From contig JFLJ01000130.1 of the NCBI GenBank assembly GCA_000634115.1, positions 25,702 through 89,701 of the forward strand: a DNA stretch of 64,000 bases, written 5' to 3'. The notes beneath the pieces are model-generated. The model was given only the letters and a program-made list of their open reading frames with translations. It did no database searches and was not told the DNA's origin. This document shows, in pieces, positions 47,799 to 57,746 of this stretch. Numbering within the stretch: the first letter of the stretch is position 1; each line of letters starts with the position of its first letter. This stretch comes from Prochlorococcus sp. scB241_528O2 (GTDB lineage Bacteria > Cyanobacteriota > Cyanobacteriia > PCC-6307 > Cyanobiaceae). The translations under genes and the position numbers were made by a program.

Positions 47799-48860
47799 AT
47801 GCTTGATTTAATAAAAAAAAATATAAATCTAAGGAGTGGGATTATATTGCTTTCTCTAGCTATATTTTTTGTTTTTATAACCAATTCCTTCAAGAGAAAT
47901 AAATCAAAAGATATCTCTGATTTTGTAGTTCAAGTTGAAAAAGGAATCCTCTCAGATTCAATTAATACTAGTGGTGAAGTAAAAGCTATTAGAACAAGCA
48001 ATATTGGGCCTAGGAAGCAAGGTATAATAAAAGAAATTAAAGTAGAAGAGGGAGATCTTGTAAAAAAAGATCAGGTTTTAGCTTCCCTTGATGATGCAGA
48101 CTTTATCTATAAAATTGAAGAACTTGAATTAAATTTTGAAAAACAAAAATCTGAATTTTTAAGAAGGGAATACTTATATCAGGAAGGTGCAGTAAGTAAA
48201 GAAGATTATGAAAGTTATAAAAATAACTACAACATTAGTAGTGCCAAACTTAATGATGCAAAAGCTGAAAAGAGTTTCTATTTAATTAAAGCTCCTTATG
48301 GAGGTAAAATAACTGCAAAATATGCGGAAATAGGATCTTATGTCACCCCAAGTACAAATTTAAATTCAGAATCTAAAACCAAAAACTTTATTTTTGAATT
48401 GTCAGAGGGGCTCGAAATTGTCGCCAAAGTTCCTGAAAGTGACATTGGTAGAATAAAAATAGGTCAAGAAGCTTCTGTAAGAATTGAGGCTTATCCCTCA
48501 AAAAAATATAGTGCCATAGTTAAAAAAATAGCTACAAGAGCTGTAAAAGATAATAATGTAACTTCATTTGAAGTAACTTTAAATTTTAAAGATATTTCTG
48601 AAGAAATAAAAATTGGAATGACTGCTGATCTTGAATTTAGAGTAGAAGGTAATGAAGAAAAAATTCTAGTACCAACAGTTTCTATTGTCACTGAAAAAGG
48701 TGAAAAGGGAATTTTGAAAGTTGATAAAAACAATTCTCCCAAATTTGAAAAAATTGAAATTGGTATTAGTAGTGGAAATAAAACTTCAGTAATTAATGGA
48801 TTAGAACCTGGAGAGCAAATTTTTATTGATATTCCACCTTGGGCTAAGAAGAGAAAATGA
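47799..48860 (+). CDS. HlyD/DevB-type periplasmic adaptor
   Basis: 353 residues. One N-terminal helix (SGIILLSLAIFFVFITNSFK) anchors a membrane-fusion protein. The split biotinyl-lipoyl halves are IKVEEGDLVKKDQVLASLDD and LIKAPYGGKITAKYAEIGSY, around a coiled-coil hairpin. The C-terminal barrels follow (VEGNEEKILVPTVSIV). Such adaptors link an inner-membrane ABC or RND pump to the outer membrane, but no pump gene is adjacent. Its end overlaps the polA start (ATGA). Confidence 0.85.
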   Translation: MLDLIKKNINLRSGIILLSLAIFFVFITNSFKRNKSKDISDFVVQVEKGILSDSINTSGEVKAIRTSNIGPRKQGIIKEIKVEEGDLVKKDQVLASLDDADFIYKIEELELNFEKQKSEFLRREYLYQEGAVSKEDYESYKNNYNISSAKLNDAKAEKSFYLIKAPYGGKITAKYAEIGSYVTPSTNLNSESKTKNFIFELSEGLEIVAKVPESDIGRIKIGQEASVRIEAYPSKKYSAIVKKIATRAVKDNNVTSFEVTLNFKDISEEIKIGMTADLEFRVEGNEEKILVPTVSIVTEKGEKGILKVDKNNSPKFEKIEIGISSGNKTSVINGLEPGEQIFIDIPPWAKKRK

Positions 48861-51787
48861 GTTTAAAATCAGAAAACTCTAAAAAACCAATTTTACTTTT
48901 AGTCGATGGCCATTCACTTGCTTTTAGAAGCTTCTATGCATTTAGCAAAGGGATTGATGGAGGGTTAACAACCAAAGAGGGATTCCCAACAAGTGTGACT
49001 TATGGATTTCTAAAAAGCCTTCTTGATAATTGCAAAAATATTAGTCCTGAGGGTGTTTGTATTACTTTTGATACCGAAAAACCTACTTTCAGACATGAAT
49101 TAGATCCAAATTATAAGGCCAATAGAGATGTAGCACCAGATGTTTTTTTTCAGGATATTGAACAACTAGAAATCATTTTAGAAGAAAGCCTTAATTTACC
49201 AATTTTTAAATCTCCTGGTTACGAAGCAGATGATCTCCTAGGCACTATTGCAAATGATGCTTCTTCTAAAGGATGGTGCGTGAATATTCTTTCTGGGGAT
49301 CGGGACTTATTTCAATTAGTAGATGATCAAAAAGATATTTATGTACTTTATATGGGTGGTGGTCCATATGCAAAAAGTGGCAATCCAACTCTTATGAATG
49401 AAAAAGGAGTAAAAGAAAAATTAGGTGTTTTGCCAGAAAGAGTAGTTGATCTTAAAGCACTAACTGGTGATAGTTCTGATAATATTCCTGGTATTAAAGG
49501 GGTAGGTCCAAAAACTGCAATTAATCTACTAAAAGAAAACGATACACTTGATGGGATTTATCAGGCTTTGGACAAGATTCAGCAGAACAATGATAAAAAA
49601 TATAAAGGATTCATCAAAGGTTCGGTTATAGAAAAGCTCAGAAACGATAAGCATAATGCTTTTCTTTCCAGGGATTTAGCAAAAATAAATACTGAAGTGC
49701 CTTTGATATTAAGTGATGGTTATGAATTAAAAAATATAAATCAAGAACTTCTCTCAGAGTCACTGCAAAAACTTGAGTTATCAACACTACTTCGGCAAAT
49801 TGATATTTTCAATTCAACTTTTAGTAAAGGTGGTTTTGATAAAAATAACGTAGCTAAAGAGGAGGAGAAATATCCAAAGGTCTCTAGTAAAAGTGAATTA
49901 GAAAATAGTGAAAATAAAATCCCTAAAATCAAAGTAACTGTCGTAAATGATTTTGAATTACTTGATAAATTAATTCAAAGATTAGAAAAGACAAATGAAA
50001 TAGTTTCGTTAGATACAGAGACTAATAGTTTAAATCCAATCGATGCGGAACTTGTTGGGATAGGACTATGTCTTGGAGAAGAAACTGATGATTTATTTTA
50101 TATACCTCTTGGTCATCAAACAACAAAAGAGACCCCCAATCAATTATCGATTGAAGATGTTTTCTCAAAACTAAGAACTTGGATAGAAGATCCAAAAAAA
50201 GAAAAGGCACTCCAAAATTCTAAATTTGACAGGCAAATATTTTTTAATCACGGACTTGATCTTAAAGGGGTAACCTTTGACACCTTGTTAGCAGACTATC
50301 TTCTAAATAATCAGGAGAAGCATGGGTTAAGTGAAATTAGTTTTAGATTATTTGGATTTAAGCCTCCATCATTTAAGGAAACAGTTGGAAAAAATAAAGA
50401 CTTTTCATTTGTTGATATTGATGAAGCAAGTATTTACTGCGGTTATGATGTATTTCTAACTTTTAAGATTGTCAAAATTTTTAAAGAAAGATTTTCAACA
50501 GAAAAAAATGAATTAATCAAATTGTTTGAAGAAATCGAGCTACCCTTAGAGCCGGTATTGTCTCAAATGGAAATGAATGGGATAACAATCGACATCCCTT
50601 ATTTAGATAAACTCTCAAAAGAACTTAAAAGTACCTTAGAAGATATTGAAAGTAAAGTTTATGAATTAGCAGAGGAGACTTTTAATCTTTCTTCACCAAA
50701 ACAACTTGGTGAGATCTTGTTTGAAAAATTAAATTTGGATAAGAAAAAATCACGGAAAACAAAAACAGGATGGAGTACAGATGCAGTAGTTCTTGAAAGA
50801 TTAGTCGACGAACATGAAATAATCCAACATTTAATAAAACACAGAACTCTTAGCAAATTACTTAGCACCTATATTGATGCTCTTCCAAATCTTATAAACG
50901 AAAAGACAGGAAGAGTTCATACAAACTTTAATCAAGCTGCCACAGCGACTGGGAGACTAAGTAGTAGCAATCCTAATCTTCAAAATATCCCGGTTAGGAC
51001 TGAATTTAGTAGGAGAATCAGAAAAGCATTCTTGCCTGAAAAAAATTGGAAACTTTTATCAGCTGATTATTCTCAGATCGAATTAAGAATACTTGCTCAC
51101 TTGGCGGATGAAGAAATACTAATAAATGCGTTTCATAAAAATGATGACATTCATTCTTTGACTGCAAGATTAATTTTCGAGAAAGAAGAAATATCATCCG
51201 ACGAAAGGAGAGTTGGGAAAACTATAAATTTTGGAGTTATCTATGGTATGGGTATAAAAAAGTTTGCCCGTTCAACAGGAGTAAGTACTCCAGAGGCAAA
51301 AGAATTCCTAATAAAATACAAAGAAAGATATTCAAAAATTTTCAAATTTCTTGAACTCCAAGAAAGGCTTGCCTTATCAAAAGGTTATGTAAAAACAATC
51401 TTTGGTCGAAAAAGAGAATTTAAGTTTGATAAAAATGGACTTGGAAGATTAATAGGGAAAGATCCTTACGAAATTGACCTTCAATCCGCAAGAAGGGCTG
51501 GCATGGAAGCACAGTCATTAAGAGCCGCAGCTAATGCACCAATTCAGGGGTCAAGTGCAGACATTATTAAAATTGCAATGGTTCAACTAAATAAGAAATT
51601 CATAGAAATGAATGTTCCCGCAAAAATGCTTTTACAAGTACATGATGAATTATTGTTTGAAGTTGAACCAGATTCGTTGGAAATTACGACGAAATTAGTA
51701 AAGAAGACTATGGAAGATTGTGTAAAATTAAATGTGCCTCTTTTAGTTGATATTGGTATTGGAGACAATTGGATGGAGACAAAATAA
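48857..51787 (+). CDS. polA: DNA polymerase I
   Basis: 976 residues with three domains. The 5' nuclease is N-terminal (LLVDGHSLAFRSFYAF, YEADDLLGT, LTGDSSDNIPGIKGVG). The 3'-5' exonuclease appears active (SLDTETNSL, NSKFD, YCGYDVFL). The family A polymerase has TATGRLSSSNPNLQNIPVR, LSADYSQIELRILAHL and LLQVHDELLFE. It fills gaps in repair and removes Okazaki primers. It overlaps the upstream adaptor gene by four bases, and cysS follows after 24 bp. Confidence 0.97.
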   Translation: MSLKSENSKKPILLLVDGHSLAFRSFYAFSKGIDGGLTTKEGFPTSVTYGFLKSLLDNCKNISPEGVCITFDTEKPTFRHELDPNYKANRDVAPDVFFQDIEQLEIILEESLNLPIFKSPGYEADDLLGTIANDASSKGWCVNILSGDRDLFQLVDDQKDIYVLYMGGGPYAKSGNPTLMNEKGVKEKLGVLPERVVDLKALTGDSSDNIPGIKGVGPKTAINLLKENDTLDGIYQALDKIQQNNDKKYKGFIKGSVIEKLRNDKHNAFLSRDLAKINTEVPLILSDGYELKNINQELLSESLQKLELSTLLRQIDIFNSTFSKGGFDKNNVAKEEEKYPKVSSKSELENSENKIPKIKVTVVNDFELLDKLIQRLEKTNEIVSLDTETNSLNPIDAELVGIGLCLGEETDDLFYIPLGHQTTKETPNQLSIEDVFSKLRTWIEDPKKEKALQNSKFDRQIFFNHGLDLKGVTFDTLLADYLLNNQEKHGLSEISFRLFGFKPPSFKETVGKNKDFSFVDIDEASIYCGYDVFLTFKIVKIFKERFSTEKNELIKLFEEIELPLEPVLSQMEMNGITIDIPYLDKLSKELKSTLEDIESKVYELAEETFNLSSPKQLGEILFEKLNLDKKKSRKTKTGWSTDAVVLERLVDEHEIIQHLIKHRTLSKLLSTYIDALPNLINEKTGRVHTNFNQAATATGRLSSSNPNLQNIPVRTEFSRRIRKAFLPEKNWKLLSADYSQIELRILAHLADEEILINAFHKNDDIHSLTARLIFEKEEISSDERRVGKTINFGVIYGMGIKKFARSTGVSTPEAKEFLIKYKERYSKIFKFLELQERLALSKGYVKTIFGRKREFKFDKNGLGRLIGKDPYEIDLQSARRAGMEAQSLRAAANAPIQGSSADIIKIAMVQLNKKFIEMNVPAKMLLQVHDELLFEVEPDSLEITTKLVKKTMEDCVKLNVPLLVDIGIGDNWMETK

Positions 51788-51811
51788 ACCTTATGAAATA
51801 CTTAATTTAAG

Positions 51812-53281
51812 ATGATCAAACTTTTTAATACTTTAAGCAAAAGAGTTGAGGTTTTTAAGCCTATTGATGATGTAGTAAAAATCTATTGTTGTGGAGTAAC
51901 TGTTTATGATTTATGTCATCTTGGTCATGCCAGAAGTTATATAGCTTGGGATGTATTGAGAAGATTTTTAATTTACAGTGATTTCAAAGTGAAGTATGTT
52001 CAAAATTTTACAGATATTGATGACAAGATCTTAAAAAGAGCTAAAGAAGAAAGCAGTTCAATGAAGGAAGTATCTGAAAAAAATATTATTGAATTTCATA
52101 AAGATATGGATTCTTTAGGAATAATGCGTCCGGATAGTATGCCAAGAGCAACTAATCATATATGCAATATCTGCTCCTTCATAACAATCCTTGAGGACAA
52201 AGGTTATGCATACTCTAGGGATGGAGATGTTTATTATTCTGTTTTTAAAAATAAAAATTATGGAAAGCTAAGTAATCAAAATATACAAGAACAAAATATC
52301 AATCAGCAAGGAAGAATGGCTAATGATGAAAATAGTAAAAAACTTAATCCGCAAGATTTTGCACTATGGAAAAAAGCCAAAGATGATGAACCATTTTTTG
52401 ATTCGCCATGGGGTAAAGGTAGGCCAGGATGGCATATTGAATGTTCGGCAATGGTTAAAGATGAATTAGGAGATACTATTGATATCCATTTGGGTGGTTC
52501 TGATTTGATTTTTCCACATCATGAGAATGAAATCGCCCAATCAGAAGCAGCCAATGGCAAAAAGCTAGCGAACTATTGGTTACACAATGGGATGGTCAAT
52601 GTAAATGGACAAAAGATGAGTAAATCCCTTAAAAATTTTAAAACTATCAGAGAGCTAATTAAGTCAGGTATAAGCCCTATGACTTTGCGATATTTTGTTA
52701 TGACTGTGAATTATAGAAAACCACTTGATTTTACTGAAGAAGCTTTAAGGAGTGCTTCAGAAACTTGGAAAAACATTAATGTAGCCCTTTCTTTTAGGGA
52801 GCTTACAAAAGGTGCTTTTAGATCTATTGATAAAAATGAATCTATCGAAGAAGAATATAAAGAGAAAATAAGCTTTGAATTATCTCAAAAAAAGCTTAAA
52901 TTTTCTGAAGCTCTTGGGAATGACCTTAATACAGCAGGTGCTATTGCAATTATTTACGATTTAGCAAAACCATTAAAAAACTTTTTAAACCAATTTCAAA
53001 GGGTCGAAGGTTTTGAAATAGACCTAAATGAAAAATTCTTTCTACTTGAGAATTTTAAAACTCTTGAAAAGTTGACTGAGGTACTTGGTCTTAAAAAAGA
53101 GGTTTTAGTAAAAGAAAGTAAAATAACAGAAGAAGAAATATCAACGCTTATTAATGAAAGATTGAAAGCAAAAAAGGAAAAGAATTATGCGAAGGCCGAT
53201 GAAATTAGGAATTTGTTAAAAGGAAAAGATATTGAACTTATTGATCAATCAAAGGAAATAACAACATGGATAAGGATCTAA
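51812..53281 (+). CDS. cysS: Cysteinyl-tRNA synthetase
   Basis: 489 residues, normal for the class I enzyme. The HIGH motif is CHLGHARSY and the KMSKS motif is GQKMSKSLKNF. Zinc ligands are seen in YCCGVTVYDLCHLG, in WHIECSAM and in HLGGSDLIFPHHENE. It charges tRNA-Cys in the cytoplasm. Confidence 0.97.
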   Translation: MIKLFNTLSKRVEVFKPIDDVVKIYCCGVTVYDLCHLGHARSYIAWDVLRRFLIYSDFKVKYVQNFTDIDDKILKRAKEESSSMKEVSEKNIIEFHKDMDSLGIMRPDSMPRATNHICNICSFITILEDKGYAYSRDGDVYYSVFKNKNYGKLSNQNIQEQNINQQGRMANDENSKKLNPQDFALWKKAKDDEPFFDSPWGKGRPGWHIECSAMVKDELGDTIDIHLGGSDLIFPHHENEIAQSEAANGKKLANYWLHNGMVNVNGQKMSKSLKNFKTIRELIKSGISPMTLRYFVMTVNYRKPLDFTEEALRSASETWKNINVALSFRELTKGAFRSIDKNESIEEEYKEKISFELSQKKLKFSEALGNDLNTAGAIAIIYDLAKPLKNFLNQFQRVEGFEIDLNEKFFLLENFKTLEKLTEVLGLKKEVLVKESKITEEEISTLINERLKAKKEKNYAKADEIRNLLKGKDIELIDQSKEITTWIRI

Positions 53282-53363
53282 ATTTTAAGAAAAAAACCAA
53301 TTTGAAATTTTTGTTTTTTATATACACCTTTAAATGAGAAGATATTAGAAATATCAGAGAAAA

Positions 53364-54593
53364 TTGAAATACATTACTGTGCTAGGATCTACTGGTTCAA
53401 TTGGGACTCAAACTCTCGAAATAGCTAGTGAGCAGCCTGATAAGTTTAAAGCCGTAGCTCTTTCGGCAGGAAGAAATATTAATTTATTAACCGAACAAGT
53501 TAAAACACATAAACCAGAAGTAGTTGCGATTGAGGATGAAAATCTTATAGAAGATCTAAAAGATAATATTAATAACTTAGATTTGGATAGTGCTCCCTTG
53601 GTTTTGAGTGGGAAGGAGGGGATTAACGCAGTTGCAGCATGGGATAAGGCAGATACTGTGGTTACAGGGATAGTAGGATGTGCAGGCTTAATTCCAACAA
53701 TGTCAGCAATTAATGCGGGGAAAAATATTGCACTTGCTAACAAAGAAACTTTAATTGCGGCAGGGTCAATTGTTATTCCTGCATTAAAGAAAAATAATAG
53801 TAGGCTTTTACCTGCTGATTCAGAACACTCTGCTATCTTTCAATGTTTACAAGGATTACCCAATTATGAAAATGCAGATTTTTCAACAGGAGAGATACCT
53901 AAAGGTTTAAAAGCCATACATTTAACAGCTTCTGGTGGTGCTTTCAGAGATTGGGCCGTTGAGGATTTAAAGCATGTCACAGTGGAAGATGCAACTTCAC
54001 ATCCTAATTGGGATATGGGAAAAAAAATAACTGTAGATTCTGCAACTCTTATGAATAAAGGATTAGAAGTTATAGAAGCTCATTATTTATTTGGGACCTC
54101 TTACGAAAATATCGAAATAGTTATCCACCCTCAGAGTATTATTCATTCAATGATTGAGATGGAAGATTCTTCAGTATTAGCTCAATTAGGTTGGCCAGAT
54201 ATGAAACTACCTATTTTATATGCGATGAGTTGGCCAGAAAGATTTCAAACAAATTGGAAAAGATTAAACCTAAGTGAAATTGGAAAATTAACTTTTAAAG
54301 AGCCAGACGAGTTTAAATATCCATGCATGGGACTTGCCTATGCCGCAGGCAAATCTTCTGGGACTATGCCTGCAGTCTTAAATGCTGCTAATGAAATGGC
54401 TGTTGAACAATTCCTTAAAGAAAAAATCTCTTTTCAAGAAATTCCAACATTTATAAGTAAAGCTTGTGAATCACATATGGAGAATTTGAATTTGAGTCCC
54501 GAATTGGAGGATATTCTTGAAGTAGACAAATGGGCCAGAATTTTTGTTGAGCAAGAAATTAAAAAAGGAAAAACATACGTAAGTATTGGATAA
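53364..54593 (+). CDS. dxr: 1-deoxy-D-xylulose 5-phosphate reductoisomerase
   Basis: 409 residues. The NADPH motif is [16 protein letters not shown], followed by [22 protein letters not shown] and the metal/substrate region [20 protein letters not shown] with VIEAHYLF. It makes MEP in the plastid-type isoprenoid pathway, needed for carotenoids, the phytol of chlorophyll, and quinones. The frame opens with TTG at 53364, right at the conserved start. Confidence 0.96.
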   Translation: MKYITVLGSTGSIGTQTLEIASEQPDKFKAVALSAGRNINLLTEQVKTHKPEVVAIEDENLIEDLKDNINNLDLDSAPLVLSGKEGINAVAAWDKADTVVTGIVGCAGLIPTMSAINAGKNIALANKETLIAAGSIVIPALKKNNSRLLPADSEHSAIFQCLQGLPNYENADFSTGEIPKGLKAIHLTASGGAFRDWAVEDLKHVTVEDATSHPNWDMGKKITVDSATLMNKGLEVIEAHYLFGTSYENIEIVIHPQSIIHSMIEMEDSSVLAQLGWPDMKLPILYAMSWPERFQTNWKRLNLSEIGKLTFKEPDEFKYPCMGLAYAAGKSSGTMPAVLNAANEMAVEQFLKEKISFQEIPTFISKACESHMENLNLSPELEDILEVDKWARIFVEQEIKKGKTYVSIG

Positions 54594-54595
54594 AA

Positions 54596-54940
54596 GTGAA
54601 TATTAAAAAGCATCTTCTACTATGCGCAACACCCACAAAACAGAAATGCTTTAAAGGCAATGAAGGTCAAAAAACATGGGAATGTCTGAAAAAGACTTTA
54701 AAAAAATTTGAGAATGATACCTCTACAAAAAACGTTCATATATTAAGATCAAAAGCTGACTGTTTAAGGATATGTAAGAATGGCCCAATTCTTCTTGTTT
54801 GGCCAGATGGTATTTGGTACGAGAAAGTTTCTCCAGAAAAAATTTCAGAAATTTTTACCTCACATATTATTAACGACAAGCCAATAGAAAAATGGATTTT
54901 AAAAAAAACACCATTTTTAAATAGTCCTAGATACTTATAA
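54596..54940 (+). CDS. Thioredoxin-like [2Fe-2S] ferredoxin
   Basis: 114 residues. Cysteines are placed as in the thioredoxin-fold ferredoxin family: LLLCATPTKQKC, SKADCLRICKNGPILLVWPD. The GTG start lies 2 bp after the dxr stop, so it may deliver electrons in, or simply be cotranscribed with, the isoprenoid gene. Its end overlaps the convergent hydrolase gene by 14 bp. Confidence 0.8.
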   Translation: MNIKKHLLLCATPTKQKCFKGNEGQKTWECLKKTLKKFENDTSTKNVHILRSKADCLRICKNGPILLVWPDGIWYEKVSPEKISEIFTSHIINDKPIEKWILKKTPFLNSPRYL

Positions 54941-56012
54941 ACCAGTTCTTTACGACTTCGTCTGACCAGCAGCCATTAATCGAGTGGAACCCATTATGAC
55001 CTCCTTTTTCAGTTATAAGAATAGTAAATTTATCAATAAGTTCTTTTCTTAAATTCAAAGTATCCTTATATGGAACCCAAGGATCATCCTTGGCATGAAT
55101 AAAAAGCATTTTAGGTAATTTTTTTATTGAGTTTCGGACTCTAAATATTGGAGAAGCTTTAATATAATAATCTTCTAAAGAATTAAATCCCCAACTAGGA
55201 GCTGTAAATTTCTGATCAAATTCCCTTATACTTTTTAAACTTCTAATTTTTTTTCTTAATTTCTCGTTATTAAGAAGTTTTCCTTCATCATTAAATCCGT
55301 CCCATAACTGATTTTTTAAGCGGTGAAGTAACCATTTTTGGTAGATATAATTTCTAGATTTTTCAATACAGAGACTGCATGATGATAAATCTAAAGGGCT
55401 ACTCACACAGGCTAAGCCATCTAAAAGTTTTTCTCCTTTGTTTTCATCGTAATCTAAGCAGGCATTTAAAAGAATTGTTCCCCCTAAAGATAATCCAACT
55501 CCATAAATTGGAAGATTATTCATCTTAGTGAGATCTTTAAACTCTAAATTAATCAATTTTTTAAAATAATTAATTACTGAAATAACATCACTGGAGCATC
55601 TAGCACAATAATTTCCTTTAGCCAAATATCTTGCAGAACCAGATCCTCTTAGATTTAATTTGAGAACTCCAAAACCATTATTTGCTAATTTCCTAGAGAT
55701 TCTTCTTAAACCAAACCGTTTAGTTGATCCCCCTAACCCATGGGTAACTATGACAAAACCCCTAATAGAGCTTAATTTTTTTGGTAATTCTAAAAATCCT
55801 AGAAGATAATCATATTCAAATTTTTCAGAAATAATTTTATTAATCGGAAAGAATATTTTTTTATTTGTTATTGATTTACCAAAATCAATAACAAAAGTAT
55901 CTCTCAAAGTTTGTAAGTCGCCACCTATCCAAGGTAATACTTCTCGAAATGGCTTATTTCTTAAGTAATCTGAAAAACTTGAAGATTTACTATTATTTCT
56001 CTCCAACTCCAA
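54927..56012 (-). CDS. Alpha/beta hydrolase, YheT-like
   Basis: 361 residues. VIVTHGLGGSTKRFGLRRIS carries the oxyanion region, YGVGLSLGGTILLNACLDY the nucleophile elbow (GLSLG), FIHAKDDPWVP the acid and EKGGHNGF the catalytic His. The length and the GLGG-x4 region match the YheT/ABHD1-3 group, which acts on lipid esters. Its start overlaps the end of pntB by 20 bp. Confidence 0.85.
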   Translation of the reverse strand: MELERNNSKSSSFSDYLRNKPFREVLPWIGGDLQTLRDTFVIDFGKSITNKKIFFPINKIISEKFEYDYLLGFLELPKKLSSIRGFVIVTHGLGGSTKRFGLRRISRKLANNGFGVLKLNLRGSGSARYLAKGNYCARCSSDVISVINYFKKLINLEFKDLTKMNNLPIYGVGLSLGGTILLNACLDYDENKGEKLLDGLACVSSPLDLSSCSLCIEKSRNYIYQKWLLHRLKNQLWDGFNDEGKLLNNEKLRKKIRSLKSIREFDQKFTAPSWGFNSLEDYYIKASPIFRVRNSIKKLPKMLFIHAKDDPWVPYKDTLNLRKELIDKFTILITEKGGHNGFHSINGCWSDEVVKNWFISI

Positions 56013-57432
56013 GATCCTTTAATTCTCCAATTAGATCATTTAATACCTTCTTTGCATCGCCAAAGACCATAGAAGTATTAGGCAGATCAAATAAATCATT
56101 TTTTATTCCGGAGTAACCTGCACTCATACCTCTTTTAATTACAAACACAGTTCTTGCTTCCTGCACATCAAGAACAGGCATGCCATATAGAGGAGAAGAG
56201 CTGTCATTTTTAGCTTGAGGATTAACCACATCATTTGCTCCTAAAACTAAAACAACATCCGTTGCTGGAAAATCAGGATTTACAACGTCCATCTCTTTAA
56301 GTTGTTCGTAAGGAACATCTGCTTCTGCTAAAAGTACATTCATATGTCCAGGCATCCTCCCTGCTACAGGATGTATTGCATAAACAACTTCAATACCATT
56401 TTGTTCTAGTTTTTTTGTCACTTCCCGTAAAGTATGTTGAGCCTGAGCTACCGCGAGACCATAACCAGGAACAATTATTACCTTGTTTGCTGCTTCTAAA
56501 GTCAAGGCACATTCCTCAACACTGCAAGAAGTTATATTTGTATATTCTCCTGAACCAGAAGAGGCTGTACTTTGTGCAGATAAGGATCCTCCAAAAAGAA
56601 CTGAGACCAATGATCTATTCATACCCTTGCACATTACTTGAGTAAGTATTAGACCTGCCGCTCCAACCATTGCCCCTGCTACTATCAAAAGCTGACTATC
56701 TACAACGAAACCTGCCGCTGCTGCTGCAATCCCTGAATAACTATTTAATAAAGATATAACGACTGGCATATCAGCTCCACCAATTGGCAAAGTAACTCCA
56801 ATACCTAATAAAGAAGAAACTATAACTAAAAGCCAAATAGAACTTGTATTACCGTTTATCAAATCAAAAAAAGCTATTAAGGAAGCAACTGCAAAAACAA
56901 TATTTACAAAATGTCTAACTTTGCTCTGAGTCCATCCTGGAGTTGACAACCAACCCTGCAACTTTGCCATTGCCACAATCGAACCTGTAAAAGTTATTGC
57001 ACCAACAAATATAGAAACAGATATTGAAACTTCGTTAATCAGTGACTTAAAAATATCAAAATTTTCTTGGCCACCAGATATAGGAAAAATAGCTACTCCT
57101 AAGGCCACTAAAAGTGATGACATTCCTCCACAACCATTGAACAATGCCACTGTCTCAGGCATGGAGGTCATAGGTACTTTTTTTGCAAGTATTGCTCCGA
57201 ATAAACTACCTATGATTGATCCAATTATTATCCAGATCCAAGACTGAATAGCAATTCCAGAAGTGCCCAAATAATATGAAAGTAATCCTACTACTGATAG
57301 CGACATTGCAAATGCAGCTAATCTATTGGCATCCCTTGCTGATTTTACTTTTGACAATCCTTTTATTCCCAAAGCCAGTAAAAGTACAGCTAGAAGGTCA
57401 ATAACGAATTTAATGATTACAGGTAGATTCAT
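55993..57432 (-). CDS. pntB: NAD(P) transhydrogenase subunit beta
   Basis: 479 residues. An N-terminal membrane domain of about nine helices carries protons. The C-terminal NADP domain (dIII) has VIIVPGYGLAVAQAQHTLRE, HPVAGRMPGHMNVLLAEADV and VVLVLGANDVVNPQA. With the two alpha subunits upstream it uses proton-motive force to make NADPH from NADH. Confidence 0.96.
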   Translation of the reverse strand: MNLPVIIKFVIDLLAVLLLALGIKGLSKVKSARDANRLAAFAMSLSVVGLLSYYLGTSGIAIQSWIWIIIGSIIGSLFGAILAKKVPMTSMPETVALFNGCGGMSSLLVALGVAIFPISGGQENFDIFKSLINEVSISVSIFVGAITFTGSIVAMAKLQGWLSTPGWTQSKVRHFVNIVFAVASLIAFFDLINGNTSSIWLLVIVSSLLGIGVTLPIGGADMPVVISLLNSYSGIAAAAAGFVVDSQLLIVAGAMVGAAGLILTQVMCKGMNRSLVSVLFGGSLSAQSTASSGSGEYTNITSCSVEECALTLEAANKVIIVPGYGLAVAQAQHTLREVTKKLEQNGIEVVYAIHPVAGRMPGHMNVLLAEADVPYEQLKEMDVVNPDFPATDVVLVLGANDVVNPQAKNDSSSPLYGMPVLDVQEARTVFVIKRGMSAGYSGIKNDLFDLPNTSMVFGDAKKVLNDLIGELKDLGVGEK

Positions 57433-57440
57433 ACTGATAA

Positions 57441-57734
57441 TTACTTTTTATTTGATGGTTTACGACTAAACATCGCGAGCATTCGATCAGTTACAAAGAA
57501 ACCCCCTACAACGTTGAAAAGAGCAAATCCTAGAGAAACTGAACCAATGATTAAAAGTGGTACGTTACCCTCTGCTTTTACAATTAAAGTCAATGCTGCC
57601 AGCATTGTTATGCCTGAAATTGCATTTGCTCCACTCATTAGAGGTGTGTGAAGAGTAGGAGGAACTTTTCCAATTAACTCGAGGCCTAATAAACTACCTA
57701 GTAAAAGAACCCAAAGAAGACTTATAAAAGACAT
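57441..57734 (-). CDS. pntA-2: NAD(P) transhydrogenase subunit alpha, part 2
   Basis: 97 residues with three membrane helices. TPLMSGANAISGITMLAAL is the conserved membrane motif. In this organism the alpha subunit is split in two genes. It lies between pntA-1 and pntB with short spacers. Confidence 0.93.
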   Translation of the reverse strand: MSFISLLWVLLLGSLLGLELIGKVPPTLHTPLMSGANAISGITMLAALTLIVKAEGNVPLLIIGSVSLGFALFNVVGGFFVTDRMLAMFSRKPSNKK

Positions 57735-57746
57735 AATTTTAAAACC